Notes: generated from the letters alone by a model not told the origin. Shown: positions 16,627 to 26,670, counted from the first letter of the stretch. The stretch: 64,000 nt of DNA from an uncultured Draconibacterium sp. (GCF_963674925.1 NZ_OY771647.1:2681501-2745500); one strand, 5' to 3'. Numbers and translations are program-made.

Positions 16627-18858
16627 TTATTTTAAAAACTTCAGTGTTCCCCCTTTTTGCAAATCCTCGTGTTTTATTTTCGTAGCACTTTCTTTGCCGT
16701 TTAATTTAATCGATTTAAAAACTGATGAAGAAGTAGCACCGTCAGCTTTTAATACAAATTTGCGGCCCGGATAATAGTCTTCATCCAGGTTAAGTGTTAC
16801 CTGTTCAAATATTGGAGAAGATAACTGGTATTCGTTGCTTCCCGGGCACATCGGATAAAAACCCATTGCGCCAAAAACATACCATGCCGAAAGTTGTCCG
16901 GCATCGTCGTTTCCTGAAAGTCCGCCGCGGCCTAACCCGTATTCTGTGCGAAGAATATATTTTACCGTTTTTTGTGTGTTGTCCCACTGGTTACAGTAAT
17001 TAAACAGGAAAGGAATATGATGACTGGGCTCGTTGCCGTGCCAGTATAGTTTATTGTCGATTAGTTTATTCAGTTTTTCGCTAAACGTGCTTTCTCCACC
17101 CATTAACCCGATCAGTCCTTCAACATCGTGCGGAACAAACCAGGTGTAATGTTTTGGCGTACCTTCAGTTATAAAAAATTGTTTTGTGTTGGCATTAAAA
17201 TCTTCATAAAAACTACCATCAGCATATTTCCCGTTTACCCAGCCCCGGTTTTCATCAAAAACATTTGAATAGTTGTACGAGCGGGTAAGCAGATCATTAT
17301 AGTCGTCGGTTTTTCCTAATTTCTGGGCTACTTGTGCAACGCACCAATCGTCGTAGGCATATTCCATTGTTCGCGAAACCTGCTCGTTGGTGTGAAAAGC
17401 ATCGGCAACAACATCGTCGAGCGGAACATATCCAAACTCGATATACGAAGTTAGCGCACGGCGTCCTTTTCCATCTTTATAGGCTTCTTCCTCAGGTGTT
17501 TCGTAGGCATTTTTTCGCATAAACTGGTAGGCCTTTTCCAAATCAAAATCAAAACCTTTCATCGCAGCATCGCAAAGTATCGATGTGCTGTGGTCGCCAA
17601 TCATTGCCGAGGTGTAATTGTTCCACATCGGGAAAATGGGGAGCCAGTTACCATCTTCGGCTTTTGCAACGAGCGATTTTACCATGTCGTTGTATTCTTT
17701 TGGGGCAATAAGGCTCAGCAATGGCATTTGTGCCCGAAAAATATCCCAGTTCGAGAAATCGCCATAATAATCAAAATCGCTGTTGTTTTTTATTTCGTAT
17801 TGTTTCGAAAAAGCCGGGTAGTCGCCGTTTACATCGCTCATTAAACGCGGGTGAAATAAGGCATGATATACTGCAGTGTAAAATTTAGTGAGCTCCTCTT
17901 TGTTTTCCGATTCCACATCGATGCGACCCAGATAATCGTTCCAGGTGTTTTCCAATTTTTGTTTTGTTCCCTCAAAATCCCAGTCAGTAATTTCTGCTTC
18001 CAGGTTTTTACGTGCATTCTCAATACTTGTGAAAGAAGTCCCAATTTTTAGTTTTACCGGCGTATCTCCCTCAATACTAAATGTTACATAAGCTCCAACC
18101 TGTTTTTGATCCTTACGTTCAGTAGTGCCGTGCTCATATTCAAAATCGCCCCAGGTGCCGTATTTTACAATTTCCTGATCGAATTTAGCCACAAAATATC
18201 CTGATATTCCTGCTGGTTCATCCTGTCCGCTGTAAATACGGTAAGCCGGATTATAACCATATACTTCCTGCTTTTCCAGGTCGATTTTTATATAGCCTTT
18301 TCCTTCGTCGCTGTTAATGTCGAACATGATGGTTGGGTTTTTCTCTTCCAGCCACGAAAAACGAAAAAAGCCACAACGTTTGGTAGCGGTCATCTCAGAC
18401 AAAATGGTTTTGGCCGGAAATAAAAATGAGGCGTATGCCGGCGAAAGGTTGTCGGTTTTCATTAAACACAAAGTTTGGCGCTGCACCGGTTGAAAGCTAA
18501 AACTGCTGCCTAATACGGTGGGGTAAATGGTAAAAGAACCGTAATCCTGCGTGCACGAACCGCTAAGCCAGTGGCTTGCCCTAAACCCTTGAATCATGGT
18601 TTGTCCGGTATAAAAAGGAGCGATACATTTTTGCTCGTTATCGTAAATTTGTGGTGTCCATTGTGTCATTCCAAATGGAGCTGTAACGGCCGGAATCGTT
18701 TGTCCGTTACTTACATGATCACCGGGGTGTTCTTGCGCGGAAATTGTTGATGCCGGCCCTGTACCAATAAGCGGATCGACATAACTGAGGTAATTTCTTT
18801 CGGTTTTGTGTGTGCAGGATAACAGGAGTACAAGTACAAGTAAATACCAGTTCTTCAT
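16627..18858 (-). CDS. GH92 family glycoside hydrolase (alpha-mannosidase type)
   Basis: The 743-residue exported protein (lipoprotein-like signal, LVLVLLLSC, Cys about 15) opens with SYVDPLIGTG and GHVSNGQTIPAVTAPFGMTQWTPQ. Near residue 647 it carries GNDDAGQLSAWYVFGAMGFYP. All are hallmarks of GH92, calcium-dependent exo-alpha-mannosidases. The linkage preference cannot be read from sequence. The neighbouring SusC/SusD system, transcribed away from it, suggests mannose-containing glycans as targets, but this is inference from context. Confidence 0.94.
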   Translation of the reverse strand: MKNWYLLVLVLLLSCTHKTERNYLSYVDPLIGTGPASTISAQEHPGDHVSNGQTIPAVTAPFGMTQWTPQIYDNEQKCIAPFYTGQTMIQGFRASHWLSGSCTQDYGSFTIYPTVLGSSFSFQPVQRQTLCLMKTDNLSPAYASFLFPAKTILSEMTATKRCGFFRFSWLEEKNPTIMFDINSDEGKGYIKIDLEKQEVYGYNPAYRIYSGQDEPAGISGYFVAKFDQEIVKYGTWGDFEYEHGTTERKDQKQVGAYVTFSIEGDTPVKLKIGTSFTSIENARKNLEAEITDWDFEGTKQKLENTWNDYLGRIDVESENKEELTKFYTAVYHALFHPRLMSDVNGDYPAFSKQYEIKNNSDFDYYGDFSNWDIFRAQMPLLSLIAPKEYNDMVKSLVAKAEDGNWLPIFPMWNNYTSAMIGDHSTSILCDAAMKGFDFDLEKAYQFMRKNAYETPEEEAYKDGKGRRALTSYIEFGYVPLDDVVADAFHTNEQVSRTMEYAYDDWCVAQVAQKLGKTDDYNDLLTRSYNYSNVFDENRGWVNGKYADGSFYEDFNANTKQFFITEGTPKHYTWFVPHDVEGLIGLMGGESTFSEKLNKLIDNKLYWHGNEPSHHIPFLFNYCNQWDNTQKTVKYILRTEYGLGRGGLSGNDDAGQLSAWYVFGAMGFYPMCPGSNEYQLSSPIFEQVTLNLDEDYYPGRKFVLKADGATSSSVFKSIKLNGKESATKIKHEDLQKGGTLKFLK

Positions 18859-18883
18859 TTTAGTTAGCTTTAGTTAGGAATGC

Positions 18884-18891
18884 CAAATTTA
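18884..18891 (-). promoter_or_regulatory. Possible -7 element of the GH92 gene
   Basis: The reverse strand carries TAAATTTG, matching TAnnTTTG, about 26 bp upstream of the GH92 start codon. No TTG lies at the normal spacing. Confidence 0.35.
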
Positions 18892-18925
18892 AAATTTTCG
18901 GAAAAAACGGATAATAATTTTTCGT

Positions 18926-19804
18926 TTAAAAAATAAACAGTTGAATCCATCCCTGAATGATTTCGCCGGTTTCAGGATCAAGTTGCGAGCCGTACATGCT
19001 GTGCGGAATAGAATAAACAATCAACATCACAATCGATGCAACGATGGTATACACCGGACGTTCTTTTTTTCGGTTCATAAAAAATGCCAGTATCCAGAAA
19101 ATAAAGGCCACCAGTGTTTTGTTGTCGGTTAAGTCCCAGGCAAACGGAACGCCGGCCCAGGCTTCGCCAAAAGCATGAAGCTGAACCATTGGCCCCAAAA
19201 TCATGCCGCCAATCAGTAAGGTAATTAGTGTAACGGTAGTGTAAAATTTATACCGTTGATGCCTGAAAATCGCCATAATTCCGGCCAGGTTACCCAATAG
19301 CATGGCAAAGAACATAAAGAAAATATGTGGTGCTAAGACCGATGTTGGAACGGCACCTTTAAAACGGATTACAACCGGAGTTTTCTCCATATATGTTTTT
19401 GTTCCGTTCGAGTCGGTAATTTCGAGATAGTACTGAATTTTTCCTGCGGCCGGCTGTTCGGGGACCGGTGCAAACCATCCTTTTTCTTCGGTAATTTTGA
19501 AAACCTTATTCATCAGGTACGAATCAACAGGCTTTTCTTTATAAACGAATCCAACCGATTGGTAAGGATCGTCGGACAGGAACTTTTTATAGAAAAGCCG
19601 GGCTTCAATATTTTTATCATCAATAGCCAGTTTTACCTCATTGTTGCTGCCGATTTCAATACTTCGTACCAATTTTACTTCGTAAGTGGTATTATTAACC
19701 TCTACCGACAATTTTTTGTCGTAAGTGGGGCCTGTTTTGCGTTGATAAATAACCGCAGCAAGTGTAATAACAATAGCTAGTAGCCAATAAAATACTTTTT
19801 TCAT
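18926..19804 (-). CDS. Membrane protein of unknown function with extracytoplasmic domain
   Basis: I do not recognise the family. The 292-residue product starts with a hydrophobic helix (about 1-20), then a soluble region (about 25-165) with NNTTYEVKLVRSIEIG and IQYYLEITDSNGTKTYMEKTPVVIRFKG. Four further hydrophobic segments follow (about 172-195, 202-225, 240-258, 265-285). The ATG at 19804 is chosen over 19885 because it puts the first helix at the N-terminus. It lies between GH92 and the SusC system, reading away from susC. Possibly cytochrome- or redox-linked, but no heme or metal motif is visible. Confidence 0.7.
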   Translation of the reverse strand: MKKVFYWLLAIVITLAAVIYQRKTGPTYDKKLSVEVNNTTYEVKLVRSIEIGSNNEVKLAIDDKNIEARLFYKKFLSDDPYQSVGFVYKEKPVDSYLMNKVFKITEEKGWFAPVPEQPAAGKIQYYLEITDSNGTKTYMEKTPVVIRFKGAVPTSVLAPHIFFMFFAMLLGNLAGIMAIFRHQRYKFYTTVTLITLLIGGMILGPMVQLHAFGEAWAGVPFAWDLTDNKTLVAFIFWILAFFMNRKKERPVYTIVASIVMLIVYSIPHSMYGSQLDPETGEIIQGWIQLFIF

Positions 19805-20210
19805 TTTTTGGTAGTTTTGAATAGCAATACAATAATAAAAGGATTTTCTGAATAAAACACCCCTTAAAAAAGACCTTAATTTCAATGCTAAATGAGTTTA
19901 TTAATTGTAGTAGCGTGTGTTACGATTCGTTTTCTTAATGTAAAAATAACAATTATGTTTTTTAACACATCGTGTACTTTTCCAATGTTGAAATGAAAAA
20001 TATACTTTAGCAATGAAATCAAGAATATTTAACCTGTATTTTTGGTTTAAAACTAAAACTAACGAAGAGTCTATTTTACTAACTAACTAATTAATTAAAC
20101 TTATGGATAAGCCACACTGATCCTTATATGGAATTGTAGACTCACTACAATTCAATCCAGAATAATTTTTTATTCAAATTTCTATTTATTAATACCAAAA
20201 CTTAAAATCT
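19805..20210. other. Divergent upstream region of the SusC operon
   Basis: This 406-bp AT-rich gap separates the membrane protein from susC. The long leader contains a perfect 9-bp hairpin (20131-20153). No gene and no convincing promoter of the TTG/TAnnTTTG type was found. Confidence 0.6.
20131..20153 (+). promoter_or_regulatory. Leader hairpin upstream of susC
   Basis: GAATTGTAG, loop ACTCA, CTACAATTC is a perfect 9-bp stem 58 bp before the susC start codon, followed by a weak T run at about 20167. It may be an attenuator or a site for small-RNA control; this is inference. Confidence 0.45.
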
Positions 20211-23200
20211 ATGGAAAAAAATCCTTTAAGAGGTTTTTTAACCTTGCTTATGATGTCTGTATTCATGGCATTTTCTCTAGGTTCTTATGCGCAAACAGCT
20301 GTTACCGGTACTGTTACCGGTGAAGATGGCATAGGGATACCTGGTGTGTCGATTGTGATTGTAGGAACTACTCAGGGTACAATCACCGACATTGATGGTA
20401 ATTACACCTTAACAGTACCCGAAGGTGCTGAGAAGTTGACGTTCTCTTACATCGGGATGTTAACTCAGGAAGTTGAGATTGCTGGTCAATCAACAATTAG
20501 CATTGTGATGAAAGCCGACGTGATCGGCGTTGACGAAGTTGTTGTTGTGGGTTACGGTACTCAAATGAAAGAAGAGTTAACAGGCGCTGTTTCAACTGTT
20601 TCAGCTGAAAAGCTGGAGACTACTTCTGAAACCAGTGTTGCCAGCCGTTTACAAGGTCAGGTATCGGGTGTTACCGTTACTTCTGCCAATCGCCCGGGTG
20701 CCGATGCGACCATTCGTATTCGTGGTATTGGAACCATTAACGATCCAAATCCATTGTACATTATTGATGGTGTACCTGCAGGACCTGGAAACAATATCCC
20801 TCCGGGTGATATCGAAAGTATTTCAGTATTGAAAGATGCTTCTTCTGCTGCTATTTATGGTACGCGTGGTGCAAACGGTGTTGTAATTATTACCACCAAA
20901 CGCGGGCGTGCAAACCAGCAGCCAAGCATTAAGTTCTCCGTACGTACTGGTGTTACAAATGCAACAAACCAATACGATATGTTGAATACACAAGAGTACG
21001 CGGATGCAGTATGGTTAACTGCCGCCAATCAGGGTGTTGCACCAAATCATGCGCAGTATGGTTCAGGATCTTCTCCTGTAATTCCTGATTATATTTTGCC
21101 TGCTGGAGCTATGAACGGCGAAGTTGATGAATCAGCATACAGTTATCCTGACAATGTTTTCTTTAAAGCGAACAAACAAGGAACTGACTGGTACGACGAG
21201 ATTTATCAAACCGGTATCATTCAGGAGTATGACCTGTCAGTTAGTGGTGGTGGTAAAAACTCTACTTACGCATTCTCTGCCAATTACCTTGACGAAGAAG
21301 GTATTTTAAAATGGACAGAATTTAAACGTTATACCATGCGTATGAATTCGGATGCCAAATTTAACGACTGGTTAAAAGTGGGTGAATCATTACAAGTTGT
21401 GTACATTGACGAAAGTGGTGAATTTGGTGATAACGGAGAAGGTACTGCAATTTCTCATGCTTACCGTTCGCAACCTATTATTCCGGTTTATGATATTAGC
21501 GGTGAAGAATTTGCAGGAACTAAAGCTTCAGAAATGGGTAACGCTTCAAACCCTGTACAAATTCTTTGGGATGCTCGTAATAACAAAGGCAAATGGATGC
21601 GTATTTTAGGTAATGCATTTGCTGAAGTTACTTTAGCAGAAGGCCTTACTGCAAAAACATTATTTGGTGCAAATATGGGGCAATGGAATTACAAAGGTTA
21701 TGTTCTTCCAACTTACGAACGTTCGGAGCCAAATACCGTTAATGGTGTTAATGCTGATTCTAACTACAGCATTCAGTGGAACTGGTCGAACACTTTAAAC
21801 TACAACAAAACATTTAACGATGTTCATAAATTGAACTTGTTGGTAGGTACAGAGGCTGTTGAAAATACATATCAGTCGTTGAATGCAAGTCGTCGTGTAT
21901 ACTTCTCGGAAGATCCTAATTACATGCAATTAGATTCAGGTGAAAGTAACAAAGAAAACAGTGGTAATGCATCATCATGGTCTTTGTTCTCAGTATTTGG
22001 TCGTGTAAATTATAACTACATGGGTAAATATTATCTGGAAGGTACAGTACGTCGTGACGGTTCTTCTCGTTTCAGTGATGAGAATAAATATGCTGTTTTC
22101 CCTGCTGCTTCTGCTGCATGGGCAGTGAGTGAAGAAAGCTTTATGCAGGGAACCCGCAGTTGGTTAGATATGTTAAAATTGCGTTTAGGTTGGGGTATGT
22201 CTGGTAACGACCGTATTGGTAACTATAACTCATACTCAACTTATTCAACTGATTCTTACAGAGCATCGTATGCAATCGATGGATCGAATACAAGTGCTGT
22301 ATCAGGATTTAAACCTGCAACTTTAGGTAGCGAGGATGTAACCTGGGAAACCACAAAAACGATCAACATTGGTATCGACGCAAACATGTTGGATAATCAC
22401 CTGGCCTTTGGAATCGATTTATGGAAACGTAACACAGAAGATATGTTATTCCGCGAGCCTATTCCTCAGGTTATGGGTATTGCAACAGCTCCTTACGTGA
22501 ATGTTGGTGAAATGGAAAACAAGGGTATTGATTTTGAAGTTTCTTATAATAATAGCGCTGTTGGTGGTGATCTTACTTACAACATAAGTATGAACCTATC
22601 GCACTACAAAAATGAGATTCTTAAACTTTCAGGAGATCCTGATCGTTATATTGATGCTGCAACTGAACGTCAAAAAGTTTATACCCGTTATACTTCGGGA
22701 ACTGCATTCCCTGAATTCTACGGATATATCGTTGATGGTATTTTCCAAACTCAGGCAGAAGCCGATGCACACGCTCCATATGGTGACACTGATTACAATC
22801 AGCCGGGTCACTTTAAATACAGAGACGTGAGTGGTGATGGAACAATCACTGCTGATGACAGAACCTTTATCGGAAGCCCACATCCTGATTTAGTTGGTGG
22901 TTTGAACATTAACTTGGGTTATAAAAACTTCGATTTAACTATGTTCTTCTATGGTAGTCTGGGTAATGAGATGGTTAACTATGTAACTCGCTGGATTGAC
23001 TACGGTCAGTTTAATGGTGGTTTAAGCAAAGACGCCTTATACAATTCTTGGGGAAGTCCTTACCTGGACAACAACTCAAAAGCTAAGTTACCAATGCTTG
23101 ATTTGAGTGATATCTCGCAAGAACCTTCTACTGCGTTTATCGAAGACGCATCGTATCTGCGTTTGAAAAACTTACGTCTGGGTTATACTGTTCCTAAATC

Positions 23201-23384
23201 GTTGCTTGACCGGGCAGGAATTAAGAGCTTAAGACTTTACGGACAGGTTTCTAACTTATTCACGATTACTGGTTACAGTGGACTGGATCCTGAAGTAAAT
23301 GCTTCTGGTACTTATATGGGTATGGATTTGGGTGCATGGCCTACACCTCGTCAGGTTATGTTCGGTGTTCAACTCGGTTTATAA
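20211..23384 (+). CDS. SusC/RagA family TonB-linked outer membrane protein
   Basis: The 1057-residue transporter has a signal peptide (about 1-27), a CarboxypepD_reg-like domain (about 30-105, VTGEDGIGIPGVSIVIVG) and then the SusC signature VVGYGT (about 112-117). The plug carries IRGIGTINDPNPLYIIDG and the classic AAIYGTRGANGVVIITTKRG ending. A large barrel completes it. Together with the SusD-like lipoprotein 37 bp downstream it forms a glycan-import pair at the outer membrane. The substrate is unknown; the nearby GH92 is the only local hint. Confidence 0.95.
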   Translation: MEKNPLRGFLTLLMMSVFMAFSLGSYAQTAVTGTVTGEDGIGIPGVSIVIVGTTQGTITDIDGNYTLTVPEGAEKLTFSYIGMLTQEVEIAGQSTISIVMKADVIGVDEVVVVGYGTQMKEELTGAVSTVSAEKLETTSETSVASRLQGQVSGVTVTSANRPGADATIRIRGIGTINDPNPLYIIDGVPAGPGNNIPPGDIESISVLKDASSAAIYGTRGANGVVIITTKRGRANQQPSIKFSVRTGVTNATNQYDMLNTQEYADAVWLTAANQGVAPNHAQYGSGSSPVIPDYILPAGAMNGEVDESAYSYPDNVFFKANKQGTDWYDEIYQTGIIQEYDLSVSGGGKNSTYAFSANYLDEEGILKWTEFKRYTMRMNSDAKFNDWLKVGESLQVVYIDESGEFGDNGEGTAISHAYRSQPIIPVYDISGEEFAGTKASEMGNASNPVQILWDARNNKGKWMRILGNAFAEVTLAEGLTAKTLFGANMGQWNYKGYVLPTYERSEPNTVNGVNADSNYSIQWNWSNTLNYNKTFNDVHKLNLLVGTEAVENTYQSLNASRRVYFSEDPNYMQLDSGESNKENSGNASSWSLFSVFGRVNYNYMGKYYLEGTVRRDGSSRFSDENKYAVFPAASAAWAVSEESFMQGTRSWLDMLKLRLGWGMSGNDRIGNYNSYSTYSTDSYRASYAIDGSNTSAVSGFKPATLGSEDVTWETTKTINIGIDANMLDNHLAFGIDLWKRNTEDMLFREPIPQVMGIATAPYVNVGEMENKGIDFEVSYNNSAVGGDLTYNISMNLSHYKNEILKLSGDPDRYIDAATERQKVYTRYTSGTAFPEFYGYIVDGIFQTQAEADAHAPYGDTDYNQPGHFKYRDVSGDGTITADDRTFIGSPHPDLVGGLNINLGYKNFDLTMFFYGSLGNEMVNYVTRWIDYGQFNGGLSKDALYNSWGSPYLDNNSKAKLPMLDLSDISQEPSTAFIEDASYLRLKNLRLGYTVPKSLLDRAGIKSLRLYGQVSNLFTITGYSGLDPEVNASGTYMGMDLGAWPTPRQVMFGVQLGL

Positions 23385-23421
23385 CAGTTAATTTAATTTG
23401 AATATAAAACAGATAAGTATT

Positions 23422-24900
23422 ATGAAAAAACTATCAATATTAATGGTTATAGTGTTTTTACTAACCATGTCATATTCATGTTCCGAAGACTTCCTGACAA
23501 AAGAACCTCCCGGTTCCACCTCAGAGAACGTTTTCTACGATGCTACCGGTATTAATGCATTGTTGATCGGTACCTATGCAATGGTGGGCGGTAGTTCTCT
23601 ATGGGAAATTTCATGGGGAGCATCTATTCAAAACTGGACTTATGGCTCGGCTGCATCTGATGATGCTTACAAAGGCTCGGAAATTACTGACCAGACACCG
23701 GTAAACGATATCGAACACTGGGTAGTACAATCTACCAACAACTATCCTGCTGACAAATGGCAGTGGGCGTTTGGTATGGGTGTTGACCGTGCTAATAAAA
23801 CGATTCGTGTAATCGATAAGACCGAAGAAGAGGGAACAATTACCGCCGATGAGGCAAGTCAATTTCGTGCACAGGCCCGCTTCTTGCGTGCTTTATTTTA
23901 TTTCGAAGCCCGTTTGGTATTTGGCGATTATGTTCCAATTCTGGATGAGAATGTAGAAGATCCTTCTCAGGTAACTAACGTAAATACTGAGGGTGCCGTT
24001 CTTAAATTTATCACCGATGATTTAGCTTATGCTGCAAGTAACCTGCCTGCTTCTCAGGCTCAGGTTGGTCGTGCTACCAAATATGCTGCTATGGCATTGG
24101 CTGCAAGAGCATATCTTCAGGATTTAAAATATTCTGAAGCAGAAGCTTTACTTGATCAAATTATTGCAAGCGGTAAATATACTCTGGCTCCTGATTTTAT
24201 GGACAATTTCAACATTGAGACAAATAATAATGGTGAGTCGATCTTTGAAATTCAGGCAAATGTTAATGATATCAACGAATCGTTGAATGCAGAGATGGGT
24301 ATTGGTTTGAACTGGCCTCACGGTGGCGACATCGGTATGTGCTGTGGTTTCCACCAGCCTTCTCAAAACCTTTTCAACGCTTATAAAGTAGATGCCAACG
24401 GTTTACCAATGTTTGATACTTTTAATGACACCGATTTAGCAAACGACCAGGGTATTTCGTCAGAAAACGAATTTGTACCTACAGATCATCCTCTTGATCC
24501 ACGTGTTGACCATACAATTAGTCGTCGTGGTATTCCATACAAAGATTGGGGTATTAACAGAGGAGCTGCCTGGATACGTAAACAAGCAGATGGTGGTCCA
24601 TATTTGCCAGTACCAAAACCATTCTTTAAAAAGTCGGAGCGTCTGAGCTTATCAACTACTACAGGATGGCAAACCGGTATTAACGCCAATAACTACCGTT
24701 ACTTACGTTACACTCATGTAATTCTTTGGAAAGCGGAATGTGCTGCATACCGTGGAGACTTGGAGACCGCACGTACTTATGTAAATATGATTCGTCAGCG
24801 TGCTAAGGATAGCGAGCCTGTAATGGGTAAAGTACTGACTACAAAATTACCTACAACAGCTTATCCATGGGGCGATGGTTCTTCGATGGCGATTACATGA
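23422..24900 (+). CDS. SusD/RagB family nutrient-binding lipoprotein, frameshifted (N-terminal part)
   Basis: A lipoprotein signal (MVIVFLLTMSYSC, Cys about 20) precedes the SusD TPR fold with FLTKEPPGSTS, RFLRALFYFEARLVFGDYVP and YLRYTHVILWKAECAAYRGD. The ATG at 23422 is preferred over 23398 because it gives a normal lipoprotein signal. The frame stops at 24900 after SSMAIT, while the missing C-terminal part continues in another frame from about 24867. One base appears to be missing between about 24855 and 24900. It is either a pseudogene, a sequencing or assembly error, or a recent mutation. Confidence 0.88.
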   Translation: MKKLSILMVIVFLLTMSYSCSEDFLTKEPPGSTSENVFYDATGINALLIGTYAMVGGSSLWEISWGASIQNWTYGSAASDDAYKGSEITDQTPVNDIEHWVVQSTNNYPADKWQWAFGMGVDRANKTIRVIDKTEEEGTITADEASQFRAQARFLRALFYFEARLVFGDYVPILDENVEDPSQVTNVNTEGAVLKFITDDLAYAASNLPASQAQVGRATKYAAMALAARAYLQDLKYSEAEALLDQIIASGKYTLAPDFMDNFNIETNNNGESIFEIQANVNDINESLNAEMGIGLNWPHGGDIGMCCGFHQPSQNLFNAYKVDANGLPMFDTFNDTDLANDQGISSENEFVPTDHPLDPRVDHTISRRGIPYKDWGINRGAAWIRKQADGGPYLPVPKPFFKKSERLSLSTTTGWQTGINANNYRYLRYTHVILWKAECAAYRGDLETARTYVNMIRQRAKDSEPVMGKVLTTKLPTTAYPWGDGSSMAIT

Positions 24901-25259
24901 CAGGTGGACAAGTAGATTGGACTAAGCCAGCAGCCAATTATCAGATTGGTCTATACACATCGTTCGCAGATGCAAACGCTGCTATGGAAGCGGTACAGTG
25001 GGAGCAACGTTTAGAGTTAGCTACTGAAGGATTCCGTTTCTTCGATTTGCGTCGCTGGGACGATCTTCCTAATAAAATTGGAGGTATGAGTATGGCAGAA
25101 GTGCTAAATGATTTTGCCAGAGGTGATGAACGAATTCGTACTTCAGCTGCAGGTATGACTGGTTATACTTTTAATGATAACGACAAGTATATGCCAATTC
25201 CACAAAGTCAGTTAGATCAACAAGTTGGTGTTCTGGAACAACGTCCGGAATACAAATAA
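24867..25259 (+). CDS. SusD/RagB family protein, C-terminal part after frameshift
   Basis: The 130-residue open frame contains the conserved SusD C-terminal motif: WEQRLELATEGFRFFDLRRWDD, then FNDNDKYMPIPQSQLD and a final EQRPEYK. It lacks a signal peptide and overlaps the upstream frame by 34 bp in the frame one base earlier. The apparent ATG at 24867 is incidental. A single restored base would join it to the N-terminal part into a protein of about 610 residues, a usual SusD length. Confidence 0.85.
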   Translation: MGRWFFDGDYMTGGQVDWTKPAANYQIGLYTSFADANAAMEAVQWEQRLELATEGFRFFDLRRWDDLPNKIGGMSMAEVLNDFARGDERIRTSAAGMTGYTFNDNDKYMPIPQSQLDQQVGVLEQRPEYK

Positions 25260-25282
25260 TAAATGGAGATTTGGTTTGAATG

Positions 25283-25314
25283 AAAGAGGGGCTGAAAAGT
25301 CCCTCTTTTTTTGT
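25283..25314 (+). terminator. Terminator of the SusC/SusD operon
   Basis: An 8-bp stem AAAGAGGG / CCCTCTTT with a 10-nt loop leads into a run of T residues, 24 bp after the susD stop codon. Confidence 0.85.
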
Positions 25315-25323
25315 GCACAAAAT

Positions 25324-25331
25324 TAAATTTG
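25324..25331 (+). promoter_or_regulatory. -7 element upstream of the SpmAB-like gene
   Basis: TAAATTTG matches TAnnTTTG. It lies 107 bp before the start codon, just after the susD terminator. No TTG is at the usual spacing. Confidence 0.4.
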
Positions 25332-25437
25332 CCGAAATAAAAACTTGATCTATCTTTATGGCTCAAATCGCATCATGCGAAGATATTAGTAGGAATACCG
25401 GGAGTTTTTATTCCGAACACCAATTTCAAATTTTAGA

Positions 25438-26670
25438 ATGGCACTGAATTATCTTTTCATTTTCTTTTTTGTAATCGCATTTGTAATTGCCCTGGTAAAA
25501 CTTGTTTTTCTGGGCGATACGCAGGTTTTTACCGACATGGTTCAAGCCACTTTCGATATGGCCAAAACCGGTTTCGAAATATCGCTGGGATTAACCGGTG
25601 TGCTTACCCTGTGGATGGGAATTATGAAAATAGGGGAGAAAGGTGGAATTGTTCATGTGTTCTCGAAAGTAATTGGCCCGTTTTTTAATAAACTGTTTCC
25701 CGAGTTGGGGAAAGAACATCCGGCACATGGTTCAATTCTGATGAATATTGCCGCCAATATGTTGAACCTCGATAACGCCGCGACGCCAATGGGTTTGCAG
25801 GCCATGAAAGAAATGCAGGAAACCAATCCTGATAAAAAAACGGCATCGAATGCACAGATAATGTTTTTGGTGCTGAATACTTCGGGGCTTACTTTGCTGC
25901 CCATAAGCATTATGGTTTATCGTGCACAGTTGGGCGCAGTAAATCCTTCTGATATTTTTATTCCTATTCTGCTGGCCACGTATTTTTCCACCATTGCCGG
26001 GTTGATTTCGGTGGCCATCTATCAGAAAATCAATTTACTCGATAAAGTAATTCTGGCTTATCTTGGTGGATTAACGGCCATTATTGTGGGGATCATCTGG
26101 TATTTTTCAACCCTTGATAAAGATGCCATAACACAGGTATCGAATGTGGCCAGTAACTTTATCCTGTTCACGGTGATTGTGGCCTTTATCCTTATGGCTT
26201 TATTCAGGAAGGTAAATGTTTACGAGGCTTTTATCGAGGGGGCAAAAGACGGCTTTAAAACCGCCGTGAAAATTATTCCATACCTGGTTGCAATATTGGT
26301 AGCCATTGGAGTGTTCCGTGCGTCGGGTGCTATGGATTGGCTGGTTGCCGGCGTTACGTGGGCATTTGAGCAAATGGGAGTAAATGCCGATTTTACCCCG
26401 GCTTTGCCTACAGCTCTTATGAAACCTTTGAGCGGAAGTGGTGCCCGCGGAATGATGGTGGATGCCATGACAACCTATGGCGCCGACTCGTTTGTGGGGC
26501 GCGTGGCAAGTACCGTACAGGGAGCTACCGATACTACATTCTATATTTTGGCCGTGTATTTTGGTGCCGTTGGAATTAAAAACACCCGCTATGCTGTTGT
26601 GTGCGGATTAATTGCTGATTTCGTAGGAATTATCGCATCGATATTATTGGCGTACCTTTTCTTTTATTAA
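25438..26670 (+). CDS. Nucleoside recognition (Gate) domain membrane protein, SpmA-SpmB fusion type
   Basis: The 410-residue polytopic protein has two Gate domains: the N-terminal half resembles SpmA (NIAANMLNLDNAATPMGLQAMKEM) and the C-terminal half resembles SpmB (PLSGSGARGMMVDAM, followed by VASTVQGATDTTFYILAVYFGAVG). In spore formers SpmA and SpmB act in spore-core dehydration; in non-spore-forming Bacteroidota the fused protein is common and of unknown function, probably transport. About ten hydrophobic segments are visible. It is monocistronic, convergent with the MprF-like gene. Confidence 0.88.
   Translation: MALNYLFIFFFVIAFVIALVKLVFLGDTQVFTDMVQATFDMAKTGFEISLGLTGVLTLWMGIMKIGEKGGIVHVFSKVIGPFFNKLFPELGKEHPAHGSILMNIAANMLNLDNAATPMGLQAMKEMQETNPDKKTASNAQIMFLVLNTSGLTLLPISIMVYRAQLGAVNPSDIFIPILLATYFSTIAGLISVAIYQKINLLDKVILAYLGGLTAIIVGIIWYFSTLDKDAITQVSNVASNFILFTVIVAFILMALFRKVNVYEAFIEGAKDGFKTAVKIIPYLVAILVAIGVFRASGAMDWLVAGVTWAFEQMGVNADFTPALPTALMKPLSGSGARGMMVDAMTTYGADSFVGRVASTVQGATDTTFYILAVYFGAVGIKNTRYAVVCGLIADFVGIIASILLAYLFFY

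Noticed and set aside
24855..24900. Programmed ribosomal frameshift in susD
   Set aside because: No slippery heptamer or following pseudoknot is visible; a lost base explains it more simply.
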